A stretch of 64,000 bases of DNA. Source: Candidatus Binatia bacterium. GTDB lineage: Bacteria; Desulfobacterota; Binatia; UBA12015. The stretch is taken from the NCBI GenBank assembly GCA_036563615.1, contig DATCMB010000009.1, positions 1 through 64,000 of the forward strand. The letters run 5' to 3'. Within the stretch, counting starts at the first letter, position 1. The number at the start of each line of letters is the position of its first letter. The position numbers were made by a program, and so were the translations under genes. The notes beneath the pieces are model-generated. The model did no database searches and was not told the DNA's origin. It worked only from the letters and a program-made list of their open reading frames with translations. Of this stretch, positions 51,227 through 60,830 are shown in pieces.

Positions 51227-52741
51227 TCAGGCGGCCGAGACCGCGCGCACCGGCTCGGCGACCGCGTCCGGCGCCGCCGGACGCTCGAACCACAGCACGC
51301 CGTCCTCGAGCTCGCCGTAGCGAATCATCTTCTTGTCGCGCGCGTAGTTCTGCGCGTTGATCCAGGGCTCGCGATCTCCCTGCTTGGGGAACAAGTGCAT
51401 CGCGCGCTGCATGTAGTTGGCCGAGAAGTCGTCGATCCACGGACGCGGCGCCATGTCGGCGTCCGACGGGCGCAGGCGCGGCGTCACGCGACGCGTGCCG
51501 GTCTTGTCCATGTGGTTCAGCAGCCGGCAGACGTACTCGGCGATCAGGTCGGCGCGCAGCGTCCACGACGCGTTGATGTAGCCGAACGTCGACACCAGGT
51601 TCGGCACGTCCGAGTACATCATGCCCTTGTAGGACCAGGTCTGCGCGAAATCGACGAGCGCCCCGTCGACCTCGAACTCCATCTCGCCGAGCATGACGAG
51701 GTTGAGGCCGGTCGCGGTGACGATGATGTCGGCCTCGAGCTCCGTTCCCGAGTTGAGCCGGATGCCCTTCTCGGTGAAGCGGTCGATGGTGTCGGTGACG
51801 ACCGACGCCTTGCCCGAGCGGATCGCCTCGAACAGGTCGCTGTTCGGCACCAGACACAGCCGCTGGTCCCAGGGGTTGTAGCGCGGCGTGAAGTGCTTCT
51901 CGACGTCGAAGCCCGGCGGCAGCTCCTTGCGCACCATGTCGAGAAGCTTCTTCTTGACCTTCTCCGGATGCGTGCGCGTGCGGCGGTAGAGGAGCTGCTG
52001 CAGCGCGACGTTCTTCCAGCGCGTGATGGCGTACGCCCAGTTCGACGGCAGCACCTTGCGCAGCGCGTTCGCGATCACGTCCTGGTCGGGACGCGAGATC
52101 ACGTACGTCGGCGAGCGTTGCAGCATGACGATGTGCTCGACGTCTTTCGCCATCGACGGGACGAGCGTCATCGCGGTCGCGCCGGAGCCGATCACGATCA
52201 CGCGCTTGCCGCGGTAGTCGAGGTCCTCGGGCCACTTCTGCGGGTGGACGATCGTGCCCTTGAAGTCTTCGACGCCCTTGAACTCCGGCGTGTAGCCTTC
52301 GCGGTAGCTGTAGTAGCCGGAGCACATGTAGAGGAAGTTGCAGGTGAAGGTGACGGTCTCGCCGGTGTCCTTGCGCTCCGCCTCGACGGTCCAGGTGGCG
52401 TCGCTGCTCGACCACGAAGCGCGCTTCGCGAGATGGCGGTAGCGGATGTGACGATCGACGCCGTACTCCGCGGCCGTCTCCTTGACGTACTTCAGGATCG
52501 ACGGACCGTCGGCGATCGCCTTCGCCTCACGCCACGGCTTGAAGCGATAGCCGAGCGTGTGCATGTCGCTGTCCGAGCGGATCCCCGGATAGCGGAAGAG
52601 ATCCCAGGTGCCGCCCATCGAGTCGCGGCCCTCGAGGATCACGTAGCTCTTGCCCGGGCAGCGCTGCTTCAGGTGGACACCTGCGCCAACGCCGGAGAGG
52701 CCCGCGCCTACGATGAGGACGTCGAAATGCTCTTGCGCCAT
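51227..52741 (-). CDS. Flavin-containing monooxygenase, Baeyer-Villiger type
   Basis: 504 residues. The FAD loop is VGAGLSGVGAGVHL (about 11-24) and the NADPH loop VIGSGATAM (about 178-186). ERDSMGG-type segment EGRDSMGGTWDLFRYPGIRSDSD and TATGLN mark the BVMO/FMO superfamily. Such enzymes insert oxygen next to ketones or oxidise soft nucleophiles; the substrate here is unknown. The start ATG at 52741 faces the CopD-like gene divergently with only 26 bases between, so their promoters must overlap. Confidence 0.93.
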   Translation of the reverse strand: MAQEHFDVLIVGAGLSGVGAGVHLKQRCPGKSYVILEGRDSMGGTWDLFRYPGIRSDSDMHTLGYRFKPWREAKAIADGPSILKYVKETAAEYGVDRHIRYRHLAKRASWSSSDATWTVEAERKDTGETVTFTCNFLYMCSGYYSYREGYTPEFKGVEDFKGTIVHPQKWPEDLDYRGKRVIVIGSGATAMTLVPSMAKDVEHIVMLQRSPTYVISRPDQDVIANALRKVLPSNWAYAITRWKNVALQQLLYRRTRTHPEKVKKKLLDMVRKELPPGFDVEKHFTPRYNPWDQRLCLVPNSDLFEAIRSGKASVVTDTIDRFTEKGIRLNSGTELEADIIVTATGLNLVMLGEMEFEVDGALVDFAQTWSYKGMMYSDVPNLVSTFGYINASWTLRADLIAEYVCRLLNHMDKTGTRRVTPRLRPSDADMAPRPWIDDFSANYMQRAMHLFPKQGDREPWINAQNYARDKKMIRYGELEDGVLWFERPAAPDAVAEPVRAVSAA

Positions 52742-52767
52742 GGTGCCGTCACGCTAGACGAGCAGCG

Positions 52768-53286
52768 GTGACGATGCACGCGCTGTATGTGGTGTCCGTT
52801 TGGCTCCACCTGGTGGCGGCCGTCGTCTGGATCGGCGGGATGGTGTTCCTCGCCGCCGTCGTGGTGCCGGCGCTGCGCACCCCCGAGCTCGCGCCGAGCC
52901 GCGTCGCGTTGCTGCACGTGGCCGGCGTCCGCTTCCGGCGCATCGGCTGGATCGCGATCGGCACGCTGCTCGTCACCGGCGTGCTCAATTTGACGCTCCG
53001 CGGCTACGGTGTCGCGCAGCTCGGCAGCGCCGCGTTCTGGCAGAGCCGCTTCGGCGTGGTGCTGCTGCTGAAGCTCCTGGTCGTCGCGGTGATCGTGACG
53101 CTCAGCGTCGTGCACGACTTCGTCGTCGGGCCGCGGGCGACGCGTGTTCTGCGCGCCAACCCGACGTCGCCCGAGGCGGCGCGCATCCGACGCAACGCGA
53201 GCTGGCTCGGGCGCGCGAACCTCGTGCTCGCGCTGATCGTTCTGGCGCTCGCCGTGATGCTGGTGCGCGGCGCGCCCTGGTACTGA
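52768..53286 (+). CDS. CopD-like four-helix membrane protein
   Basis: 172 residues with four membrane segments. WLHLVAAVVWIGGMVFL with its His, and SRFGVVLLLKLLVVAVIVTLSVVHDF are typical of the CopD/DUF420-like group, some of which take part in copper import or bind haem. The GTG 52768 is followed two codons later by an ATG, so either may start. Divergent from the BVMO gene. The role is unclear. Confidence 0.85.
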   Translation: MTMHALYVVSVWLHLVAAVVWIGGMVFLAAVVVPALRTPELAPSRVALLHVAGVRFRRIGWIAIGTLLVTGVLNLTLRGYGVAQLGSAAFWQSRFGVVLLLKLLVVAVIVTLSVVHDFVVGPRATRVLRANPTSPEAARIRRNASWLGRANLVLALIVLALAVMLVRGAPWY

Positions 53287-53292
53287 GTGGTA

Positions 53293-53322
53293 TTGACACC
53301 GTTTTCGCCGCCCGCGTAGCGT
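53293..53322 (+). promoter_or_regulatory. Sigma-70-type promoter before the SDR gene
   Basis: A perfect -35 TTGACA (53293-53298), 18-base spacer and TAGCGT (53317-53322). It begins six bases after the CopD-like stop and ends 64 bases before the SDR start. Confidence 0.6.
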
Positions 53323-53386
53323 GCGTCGCCGCTCGATCCGCCGACGCAAGGCGTCGCGCGTCCGCGGCCGCTCCGAGGAGAACACG

Positions 53387-54361
53387 ATGAAGAGCTTCCA
53401 GGGTCGGATCGCCGTCGTCACCGGTGGCGGGACGGGGATGGGCCGCGAGCTCGCGCGTCAGCTCGCCGCCGAAGGCTGTCACGTCGCGATGTGCGACGTC
53501 ATCGCCGAGAACATGGCCGAGACGCGCGAGCTCTGCCTCGCGGCGGCGCCGCCGGGCACGCGGGTGACGACGACCCTCGCCGACGTCTCCGACGAGCGGC
53601 AGCTCGAAGCGTTCCGCGACGCCGTCGTGCGCGAGCACCAGACGAAGCACGTCAACCTGCTGTTCAACAACGCCGGCCTCGGGGCGGCGTGCAGCATGAT
53701 CCGCGACTCGCGCGACGACTGGGAGAAGACCTTCAACGTCTGCTGGTTCGGCGTGTACTACGGCACGCGCGTCTTCCTGCCGCTGCTACTCGCCGCCGAC
53801 GAGGCACACCTGGTCAACACGAGCAGCGTGAACGGCATCTGGGCGTCGCTCGGACCGCACACGGCGCACACCGCGTACAGCGCCGCGAAGTTCGCGGTGC
53901 GCGGCTTCACCGAGGCGCTGATCAACGACTTCCGCCTGCACGCGCCGCACGTGAAGGTGTCGCTGGTGATGCCGGGACACATCGGCACGTCGATCGTGAT
54001 CAACAGCGGGCGGCTGCTCGGCCGCGAGCCGGAGAAGATGACCGACGAGCAGCTCGCCGAGGCGCGCAAGTCGATCGAGCGGCTCGGCTTCGAGATCGGC
54101 GGGGTGTCGAACGACGACCTGCGCATGCTGCTCAAGCAGCGCGCCGAGTCCTTCCGCGACGACGCGCCGATGAGCGCCGCCGAGGCGGCGAAGGTGATCC
54201 TCGACGGCGTGCGCGCCGAGCGCTGGCGCATTCTGGTCGGCAGCGACGCGGAGCTGCTCGACCGCCTGGTGCGCGAGACGCCGGAGGAGGCCTACGAGAT
54301 GTCGTTCTTCGAGCGCTTCGTGACGCAGGCGGGCTGGCAGATGCCGCGTCCGGCGCGCTGA
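53387..54361 (+). CDS. Short-chain dehydrogenase/reductase
   Basis: 324 residues. The NAD(P) loop is TGGGTGMG near the N-terminus; NNAG, the catalytic Ser in NTSSVNG and YSAAK (Tyr, Lys) are all present, so the enzyme should be active. The C-terminal 70 residues after the fold are longer than in the basic family and end with DRLVRETPEEAYEMSFF. CGAGGAG precedes the ATG. Substrate unknown; neighbours suggest lipid or xenobiotic oxidation. Confidence 0.93.
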   Translation: MKSFQGRIAVVTGGGTGMGRELARQLAAEGCHVAMCDVIAENMAETRELCLAAAPPGTRVTTTLADVSDERQLEAFRDAVVREHQTKHVNLLFNNAGLGAACSMIRDSRDDWEKTFNVCWFGVYYGTRVFLPLLLAADEAHLVNTSSVNGIWASLGPHTAHTAYSAAKFAVRGFTEALINDFRLHAPHVKVSLVMPGHIGTSIVINSGRLLGREPEKMTDEQLAEARKSIERLGFEIGGVSNDDLRMLLKQRAESFRDDAPMSAAEAAKVILDGVRAERWRILVGSDAELLDRLVRETPEEAYEMSFFERFVTQAGWQMPRPAR

Positions 54362-54406
54362 CCGCGTCGAACGGGCGCTTCGTTCGGAGCGCCGTCGCGC
54401 GCGGCG

Positions 54407-54826
54407 CTACTTGACGAGCAGGATCGGGCAGCGGCAGAGGATCGCCGTCTTGTAGCTCGTCGTGCCGAGGCCCTGCGGACCCTTCTTCGCCTCGACGCGG
54501 TGCGACGCCATGACGATGACGTCGGCGCGCATGCGTTCTGCGTGCTTGACGATGTCCACCATGGGCTCGCCGATCACGACCTCGCAGCGCACGGTGACGC
54601 CCTTCTTGGTGATGCTCTTCGCCGCCGCGGCGAGCTTGCGGCGCGCGGTCTTCTCGAGCTGCGTGTAGAAGCTCTTGAGCTCGGCGGCCGGCAGGCCGTC
54701 GATGCGCTGGATCACGTGCAGCAGCGTGACCGTCCCCGAGCTCGCCGCAGCGAGCTCCGCCGCGACGCGCAGCGCGCGCTCGTTGCGGCTCGAGAGGTCG
54801 ATCGGGGCGAGGATGCGCTTGAACAT
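54407..54826 (-). CDS. Universal stress protein (UspA family)
   Basis: 139 residues, a single Usp domain. KRILAPIDLSSRNERAL begins the fold, LLHVI is the second strand, and VIVMASHRVEAKKG...TTSYKTAILCRCPILLVK carries the C-terminal part. The classical ATP loop G-2x-G-9x-G-S/T is only partly kept, so ATP binding is uncertain. Start ATG 54826; no strong Shine-Dalgarno. Convergent with the SDR gene, 45 bases apart. Confidence 0.92.
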   Translation of the reverse strand: MFKRILAPIDLSSRNERALRVAAELAAASSGTVTLLHVIQRIDGLPAAELKSFYTQLEKTARRKLAAAAKSITKKGVTVRCEVVIGEPMVDIVKHAERMRADVIVMASHRVEAKKGPQGLGTTSYKTAILCRCPILLVK

Positions 54827-54992
54827 GCTCTCGGATTGCCCTGTCGCCCGCGCCCTTGCAAGGCGATGGCGTCGAGCCGACGCGCCCGCAACGAGGAGCG
54901 CTGCACGAGAGTGCCGCACGCGTGCGCGCGCGGCGCGCGTGGCCCTCGCGACCGGCCGCGCGCCGTGCGTCGCGTCGAGTCACGTCACGTCG

Positions 54993-56240
54993 TCACATCA
55001 TCCGACGCAGCAGCGCCTCGGCCTCGACGAGCGTCATGCTCCTCGGCACCGGGTAGTCGCGGTGCGCCTCGATCATCGCCGCGCGCGCGATCTCGCCGAC
55101 GTCGCCCGGGCGCAGCGCGTCGATCTTGTCCGGGATGCCGACGGTGCGGTTCAGCTCGCGCACGCGTTCGACGAAACGCTCGGCGAGCGCCGCCCGCGAC
55201 TCGCCCTCGCTGCCCGCGCCGATCGCGACCGCCAGCTCGGCGAGGCGCTTCTGCGCGCGCGGCTCGTCGAGCACGTAGTCCAGCACGTAGGGCAGGATGA
55301 TCGCGTTCGCGAGCCCGTGCGGGACGCCGTACATGCCGCCGATCTTGTGCGAGAAGGCGTGCACGTAGCCGACGTACGCCTTGGTGAAGGCGAGCCCGGC
55401 GTGGAACGCGGCGACCGCCATGGCCTCGCGCGCTTCCAGATCCTCGCCGTGCTCGTAGGCGCGCGGCAGGCTCGAGAAGATCATGCGGGTCGCGGCGATG
55501 CTGTGCGACGCCGTGTCGGCGTGCGGCCAGCGGTTGATGTACGCCTCGACCGCGTGCGTCAGCGCATCGAGCCCGGTCGCGGCGGTGATCGGCTTCGGCA
55601 TGCCGGTCATGAGCGTCGGGTCGAGCGCGGTCGCGAGCGGCACGAGGCGCGGGTCGATCACCGCGGCCTTCGCGTGCGCCACCGGATCGGTCACCACCGC
55701 GGCGACCGTCACCTCCGAGCCCGTCCCTGCGGTGGTCGGGATCGCGTAGAGCGGCAGCAACGGCTTTCCGACCTTCAGCACGCCGACGAGCTTGTGCGGC
55801 GGCTTGCCGCTCACCGCCATCGCGTCGATCACCTTGGCGGCGTCGATCACCGAGCCGCCGCCGACCGCGAGGATCGCGTCGCTGCGGTGCGCGCGCACCG
55901 CCGCGAGCCCGGCCTCGAGCACCGGGTAGGTCGGATCGGGCGTGATCGCGTCGTGCACCGCGACGTCGATCCCGTGCGCGGCGAGCGCGTCGCGCAGCGG
56001 ATCGATGAGGCCGAGCTTGTTCAGCACCGCGTCGGTGATGATCATGACGCGCTCGACGCCGGACTGTCCGATCGTCGCGCACAGCCGGCGCGCCGAGCCC
56101 GGGCCGACGAACGCCGCCGGACGCGGGATCGCGACCACGCGCGACACCGGCCACTGCAGCGGCTTCAGCGCCCGGTAGCCGAGCAGGCGCAGCTCGAACA
56201 GCGCGGGCGAATTCCAGTCGATGCTCTCGGTGAGGTTCAC
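54993..56240 (-). CDS. Iron-containing (group III) alcohol dehydrogenase
   Basis: 415 residues. NAD(P) binding: AVGGGSVIDAAKVID; IPTTAGTGSEVT; the metal-binding residues lie in GLDALTHAVEAYI and AFSHKIGGMYGVPHGLANAI. It oxidises an alcohol or reduces an aldehyde with NAD(P) and a divalent iron or zinc ion. The GTG at 56240 is preceded by AGGAGCGG. It stands alone between the Usp gene and the methyltransferase gene. Confidence 0.94.
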   Translation of the reverse strand: MNLTESIDWNSPALFELRLLGYRALKPLQWPVSRVVAIPRPAAFVGPGSARRLCATIGQSGVERVMIITDAVLNKLGLIDPLRDALAAHGIDVAVHDAITPDPTYPVLEAGLAAVRAHRSDAILAVGGGSVIDAAKVIDAMAVSGKPPHKLVGVLKVGKPLLPLYAIPTTAGTGSEVTVAAVVTDPVAHAKAAVIDPRLVPLATALDPTLMTGMPKPITAATGLDALTHAVEAYINRWPHADTASHSIAATRMIFSSLPRAYEHGEDLEAREAMAVAAFHAGLAFTKAYVGYVHAFSHKIGGMYGVPHGLANAIILPYVLDYVLDEPRAQKRLAELAVAIGAGSEGESRAALAERFVERVRELNRTVGIPDKIDALRPGDVGEIARAAMIEAHRDYPVPRSMTLVEAEALLRRMM

Positions 56241-56374
56241 CCGCTCCTCTATGGTGATCGCGGCCGCGCGGCGCCACCCGGGCCGGACCGCTCGCGTCGA
56301 GCCGCGCGCGCGAGGTAAAGCGGGGGCAGGGGAGGCGTGATGGTGGCGTCGGCTCGGTGCAGGCGGGGTGCGCG

Positions 56375-57442
56375 ATGACGCTCGGCTCGACGCCGGGACA
56401 GGCCGCCGCCTCCGCGCGCGACGAGGACGCGCCGTTCGTCTGCCCGCACTGCGCGGGCGCGCTCGGCGCAGACGACGCGCAGTGGGAATGCCGCGGCTGC
56501 GGACGTCGCTTCCGCGCCGTGCTCGGCATCCCGGATCTGCGCGTGCCGCTCACCATGCCGGCGGTCGACTACGACGCCGACTGGCGCGACGCCTGCGACC
56601 TCGCCGAGATGTACGCGCGCAGCTCGCTCTTCGAGCTCGTCGAGGTGCTGTGGCCGCGCCGTCTCGCCGGCGAGAAGCGCTTGCGCGCCATGGCCGACAT
56701 GCGGAACTTGCAGCTCCAGGCCGCGCCGCGGCGCTACGCGCGCGACCTCGCGGACTCGGGCTGGCTCGGCGCGCTGGTCGCGGGCCGCCGCTGCGAGCGC
56801 GTGCTCGACCTCGGCTGCGGCGCGGGCGGCTTCCTCGCGCCCGCGGCGCGCCGCTTCCCGGACGCGATCGGCGTCGACCTGTCGCTCGCCTGGCTCGTCG
56901 TCTGCCGCAAGCGGCTCGAGGAGGAGGGCGTCCGCGCGCGTCTCGTCTGCGCCTGCGCCGAGCGCTTGCCGCTCGCGCCGGAGCGTCTCGCTCTCGTCGT
57001 CTCGCCGGACGTCATCGAGCACGTCGAGGACCGCGACGCGGTGCTGCGCGAGGCGCGCCGCGTGCTGCGTCGGGGCGGGCTCTTCGTGTGCACGACGCCG
57101 AACCGCTTTAGCTTGACGGCGGAGCCGCACTACAAGATCTGGGGCGTGGGCTTGCTGCCGCGCGCCTGGATGAACGGCTACGTCCGCTGGCGCACGGGTC
57201 AGGACTACCACTCGATCCATCTGCTCTCGGCGCGCGACCTGCGGCGTCTGTTCGCGCGTCACTTCCCGAACGGCTGCCGGATCCTGGTGCCCGACGTGCC
57301 GCCCGAGGAGATCGCGATCTTCCACCCCGCGAAGCGCGCGGCGGCGCGGCTCTACAATCGCGTCATCCAGAACGGGATCGTTTGCGCGGCATTGCTCGCT
57401 GTGGCGCCCTACTTCCGCGTCGTCGCCGAGAAGGAGCGCTGA
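56375..57442 (+). CDS. SAM-dependent methyltransferase with N-terminal zinc ribbon
   Basis: 355 residues from the ATG at 56375 (GGGG seven bases upstream). The N-terminus has two CxxC pairs (CPHCAG, CRGCGR) as in Trm112-like or UbiE-associated zinc ribbons. The Rossmann core reads VLDLGCGAGGFLAPAARRFPDAIGVDLS, then LPLAPERLALVVSPDVIEHVEDRDAVLREARRVLRRGG, a class I methyltransferase of the Methyltransf_11 group. The C-terminal 100 residues are hydrophobic and basic. Substrate unknown. It is divergent from the alcohol dehydrogenase. Confidence 0.9.
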   Translation: MTLGSTPGQAAASARDEDAPFVCPHCAGALGADDAQWECRGCGRRFRAVLGIPDLRVPLTMPAVDYDADWRDACDLAEMYARSSLFELVEVLWPRRLAGEKRLRAMADMRNLQLQAAPRRYARDLADSGWLGALVAGRRCERVLDLGCGAGGFLAPAARRFPDAIGVDLSLAWLVVCRKRLEEEGVRARLVCACAERLPLAPERLALVVSPDVIEHVEDRDAVLREARRVLRRGGLFVCTTPNRFSLTAEPHYKIWGVGLLPRAWMNGYVRWRTGQDYHSIHLLSARDLRRLFARHFPNGCRILVPDVPPEEIAIFHPAKRAAARLYNRVIQNGIVCAALLAVAPYFRVVAEKER

Positions 57443-57475
57443 GGGCGACGGCCGCTCGCGCTCGGCGCGAGCTCG

Positions 57476-58651
57476 CTAGCGCGGCTCGCTCGACGCTTGA
57501 CCGGCGAGCGAGCCGTACGCGCGACCCTTCCACGCCGCGCCGACGCCGCGGTAGTGACGCCACGCCGACGAGATCGTCATCGCGGTGTAGAGCGCGGCCG
57601 AGACGGGCAGGGCGAGCGCCCACTCCGGCGCGCAGCCGAGCCAGCGCACCATCGGGTGGTACGTGCGCACCATCGCCACGTACGCGACGAGGCCGAGGAG
57701 CCGCGCGCCGAGCGTCCCGAACAGGATCGCCGCGATCGGCACGAAGAAGATGAACGCGAGGCCGAGCACGCAGCCGACGAGGATCAGCGGGTTCAGCCGC
57801 AGCTGCGTGTAGGCGCTGCGCGCCACCATGTTCCACACGTCGGCGAGCGTCGGGTAGCCGCGCGTCGAGTTGACGCCGGCGTCGTAGCCGAGCCAAAGGC
57901 GTCCGCCCGCGTCCTTGCACGCGCGCGCGAGCGAGCAGTCGTCGATCACCGCGTCGCGGATCGCCGCCATGCCGCCGATCCGCCGCAGCAGCTCGGCGCG
58001 CACCAGCACGCAGCCGCCGGCCGCGCCCGCCGTGCGCGAGCGATCGTTCGCCGTGCCGCGGAACGAGTACAGCGTCGCGAAGAAGTAGGTGAAGGCCGGG
58101 ATGAGAAGCTTCTCGGCGGCGGTGAGGCAGCGCAGGCGCGCCATCACCGAGACCATGTCGCGTCCGTGGAGACGCGCGGTGGCGAGCAGGCGGTCGAGCA
58201 CGCCGGGCGCGTGCGCGACGTCGGCGTCGGTGAGCCAGATCCACTCGGCGCCGCGCGCGAGCGCCTGCGCGACGCCCTGCTCCTGCGCCCACACCTTGCC
58301 GGTCCAGCCCGCGGGCAGCGGCGCGCCCGAGAGCACGGTGAGCCGTTCGGAAGCACCGTGCTCTTCCGCGATCCGGCGCGCGATCTCCGCCGTGCCGTCG
58401 GTCGAGTGGTCGTCGACCAGGATCACCTGCAGGTCGTCGCGCTGCGTGAGCAGCGAGCCCAGCGTGCGCGGCAGCTCCTGCGCCTCGTTGCGCGCCGGAA
58501 CGACGGCGACGATGCGCGCGTCGCGCGCGAGCTCGTCCGGCGTGACGCCGGCCTCGTCCGGGGTGGCGAGACGCGGCTCGATCCGCCAGTGCGAGCCAAA
58601 AAGCGCGTGCGCGCACCACACGACCGCGACCACCGCCACGAGCCACAGCAT
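57476..58651 (-). CDS. hpnB: Hopanoid-associated glycosyltransferase HpnB
   Basis: 391 residues, a membrane-linked family 2 glycosyltransferase. After one N-terminal helix come VVPARNEAQELPRTLGSLLTQ, VDDHSTDGTAEIA, LPAGWTGKVWAQEQGV, LTDADVAH (DxD), GGCVLVRAELLRRIGG and IDDCSLARACKDAGG, the order seen in HpnB. The end has three or four hydrophobic helices. HpnB genes normally accompany hopanoid biosynthesis; its exact reaction has not been settled. No squalene-hopene cyclase gene is in this window, although an MMPL exporter lies at 34.4 kb. Confidence 0.88.
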   Translation of the reverse strand: MLWLVAVVAVVWCAHALFGSHWRIEPRLATPDEAGVTPDELARDARIVAVVPARNEAQELPRTLGSLLTQRDDLQVILVDDHSTDGTAEIARRIAEEHGASERLTVLSGAPLPAGWTGKVWAQEQGVAQALARGAEWIWLTDADVAHAPGVLDRLLATARLHGRDMVSVMARLRCLTAAEKLLIPAFTYFFATLYSFRGTANDRSRTAGAAGGCVLVRAELLRRIGGMAAIRDAVIDDCSLARACKDAGGRLWLGYDAGVNSTRGYPTLADVWNMVARSAYTQLRLNPLILVGCVLGLAFIFFVPIAAILFGTLGARLLGLVAYVAMVRTYHPMVRWLGCAPEWALALPVSAALYTAMTISSAWRHYRGVGAAWKGRAYGSLAGQASSEPR

Positions 58652-58750
58652 GGCGCGAGTCTTGGCAAACGACGCGGCGGGTTGCGAGTGACGGCGGAGA
58701 GCGGCGGGGCCGCGCGCGGCCTTGCGGTGACGGCGTGGAGAACCGCGACG

Positions 58751-59554
58751 CTACGCGCGCTTCTTGCGGCTTCCCGCCTTGCGCGCCTTGCCGGCCTTGC
58801 GCGCGCCGCTCGCGGGCGGGTTCGCGTCGAGCTCGGGGTAGCGGCGGAAGATCCCCTGCTCGTTGAACGGGATGCGCCGCTCGGAGGCGAGATACGCGGC
58901 GATGCGCGGTCGCTCGGCGACGCGGTCGCGCAGCGCCATGAGCAGCGGCAGCTTGCGCTCGACGCGCGTCATCGCGTTCGGGAATGCGTAGCGCAGCCCC
59001 TCGACGACCTGGAACGCGCACAGGTCGGCGTAGGTGAGGTCGCGGCCGACGAGCCAGCGTCCGCGGCTCGCGCGATTGCGCTCGAGGATCTGCTCGAGCC
59101 AGCCGAGGTACTTCGGGATGCGCTCGTCGACGAACGACTCCGCGCGCCGCTTCGCCTCCTTGCGCTGGTCCTCGTAGTAGAGGCTCGACGCGATCGGGTG
59201 GTGCGTGTCGTGCGCCTCGGCGACGAGGTCGGCGATGGTGAGCGCGATCTGGCTCGCCTCGGCGCGCAGCGCCTCGTCGGCGGGCACGAGCCCGAGCTTC
59301 GGCGCGAGGAAGGCGAGGATGTTCGCGGTCTGCGAGACGATCGTGCGTCCCACCTTGACGAACGGCGGCGCGAACGGCAGCGCGCCGCGCTCCTCGCCTT
59401 CGAGGAAGCGCATCATGCGCGCCATGCCGCCCTTCTCGCGCGCCACGTCGACGTAGTCGGCGCCCGCTTCCTCGAGCGCGAGACGGACGAACTCGCCGCG
59501 TCCCTGGATCATGGGCCAGTAGTAGAGCTCGATGCGGGGTACGCGCTTCGCCAT
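58751..59554 (-). CDS. Glutathione S-transferase family protein with Lys/Ala tail
   Basis: 267 residues. The N-terminal thioredoxin-like domain (IELYYWPMIQGRGEFVRLALEEAG; PPFVKVGRTIVSQTANILAFLA) and helical C-terminal domain (LTYADLCAFQVVEGLRYAFPN) match the GST family, with the Tyr near the N-terminus as the likely thiolate-stabilising residue. The last 30 residues are a repeat-rich basic tail (KAGKARKAGSRKKRA) that could bind nucleic acid or membrane. AAGGAG lies 13 bases before the ATG at 59554. Substrate unknown. Confidence 0.9.
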   Translation of the reverse strand: MAKRVPRIELYYWPMIQGRGEFVRLALEEAGADYVDVAREKGGMARMMRFLEGEERGALPFAPPFVKVGRTIVSQTANILAFLAPKLGLVPADEALRAEASQIALTIADLVAEAHDTHHPIASSLYYEDQRKEAKRRAESFVDERIPKYLGWLEQILERNRASRGRWLVGRDLTYADLCAFQVVEGLRYAFPNAMTRVERKLPLLMALRDRVAERPRIAAYLASERRIPFNEQGIFRRYPELDANPPASGARKAGKARKAGSRKKRA

Positions 59555-59753
59555 GGTGCGTAGTTTCTCCTTGTCGTTCGTCGCGTCCGAGGTCGACGGC
59601 GGCGCCAGCATACGCCGGACCGACTGTCTGCAATAGATCGGTCGCGTCGGCGCGTCCTCCCCCGAAGTCATCGTGACGCGCCAGGTCGGCGCCGTCGCCA
59701 GGTGCGCGCGCAGCGGCTGCGCGCACGATCCAGGACGGACTCGGGAGGGAGCC

Positions 59754-60761
59754 ATGAAGACCAGGAGCATCGAGCGACGGCGCGGGCGCGCCGTCCTGCG
59801 AACGTACGTGCGAGGCGCCGGCATGCTGCTCGTCGCCGCGGGCGTGGTCGCGGTCGCGGCGGAGGCGCAGGCGAACGTCCGCGCGCGCTTCGCGCGCGGC
59901 AGCGGCGTGCTGACCGTGATCGGCAGCCGCGAGAACGACCAGATCCGCGTGTCGCGCCTGCTCTCCGGCGCGATCCTCGTCAACGAGGGCGCGGTGCCGA
60001 TCGTCGGCGGCGCGCCGGACATCCACAACACGCGCCGCGTCGTGGTGCGCGGCGGCAGCGGCAACGACCGCCTCGAGATCGACGAGCGTCAGGGCCCGCT
60101 GCCCCCCGCGGTCCTGATCGGCGGGCCGGGCGACGACGAGCTGCTCGGCGGCGTCCGCGACGACGACCTGCGCGGCGGTCCGGGCAGGGACACGCTGCAA
60201 GGCCGAGGCGGTGACGACCGCATCCGCGGCGACGGCGGCAACGACCGGATCGTCTGGTACGCCGGCGACGGAGTGGACCGCATCGACGGCGGCGCCGGCA
60301 TCGACCAAGCGCGCATCCACGGCGCCAGGACGCGGGAGAACGTCATCGACATCCGCCCCGACGGCCGCTTCGTCGCGGTGCTGCTGTTCGACGCTCAGAG
60401 CTCGCTGCGCCTCGACCACCTGCGCGTCGAGCGCTTCCACCTCGAAGGCGGCGACAAGAACGACGTCATCACCGGCTGGCCCAGCCTCGGGAAGGGCGTG
60501 ACGCTCGCGGTCTACGCGGGCGACGGCGACGACGTCGTGACCGGCACGAACGGTCCCGACGACCTGATCGGCAACGGCGGCAACGACACGCTCATCGGCC
60601 TCGGCGGCGACGACTACCTGGTCGGCGAAACGGGCGACGACGTCCTGTCCGGTGGCGACGGCGACGACGTCCTGCTCGGCGGCGAAGGCCGCGACTCGAT
60701 CGACGGCGGCCCGGGGATCGACGTCGCGGAGGAGGGGGAGATCGTCGTCAACGTGCCGTGA
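59754..60761 (+). CDS. Exported RTX-like calcium-binding repeat protein
   Basis: 335 residues. A hydrophobic segment (GMLLVAAGVVAVAAEAQA) after a basic N-terminus is a signal peptide, unusual for RTX proteins that leave by type I secretion. The mature protein has two blocks of glycine/aspartate nonapeptides: about residues 118-180 (GGPGDDELLGG, GGPGRDTLQG, GGDDRIRGDGGND) and 260-325 (GDGDDVVTG, GNGGNDTLIGLGGDDYLVG, GGDGDDVLLGGEGRD). They should form calcium-binding beta rolls. Start ATG 59754 after GGGAGGG. No protease or toxin domain is visible. Confidence 0.88.
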   Translation: MKTRSIERRRGRAVLRTYVRGAGMLLVAAGVVAVAAEAQANVRARFARGSGVLTVIGSRENDQIRVSRLLSGAILVNEGAVPIVGGAPDIHNTRRVVVRGGSGNDRLEIDERQGPLPPAVLIGGPGDDELLGGVRDDDLRGGPGRDTLQGRGGDDRIRGDGGNDRIVWYAGDGVDRIDGGAGIDQARIHGARTRENVIDIRPDGRFVAVLLFDAQSSLRLDHLRVERFHLEGGDKNDVITGWPSLGKGVTLAVYAGDGDDVVTGTNGPDDLIGNGGNDTLIGLGGDDYLVGETGDDVLSGGDGDDVLLGGEGRDSIDGGPGIDVAEEGEIVVNVP

Positions 60762-60771
60762 GCTAGGAGGC

Positions 60772-60818
60772 GAACGTGGCGCGCGGAACGTCGTAGCTTC
60801 GTTCCGCGCTCCACGTTC
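60772..60818. terminator. Bidirectional hairpin between convergent genes
   Basis: A 19-base arm at 60772-60790 pairs with 60800-60818 with a single mismatch around a 9-base loop. It lies in the 69-base gap between the RTX-like gene and the convergent helicase gene. No T-tract on either side, but the symmetry and position fit a shared terminator. Confidence 0.75.
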
Positions 60819-60830
60819 CAGCCGGATCCT

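Noticed and set aside
59702-60214. Arg-rich frame overlapping the RTX-like gene
   Set aside because: Shadow of the Gly/Asp repeat codons read one base off.
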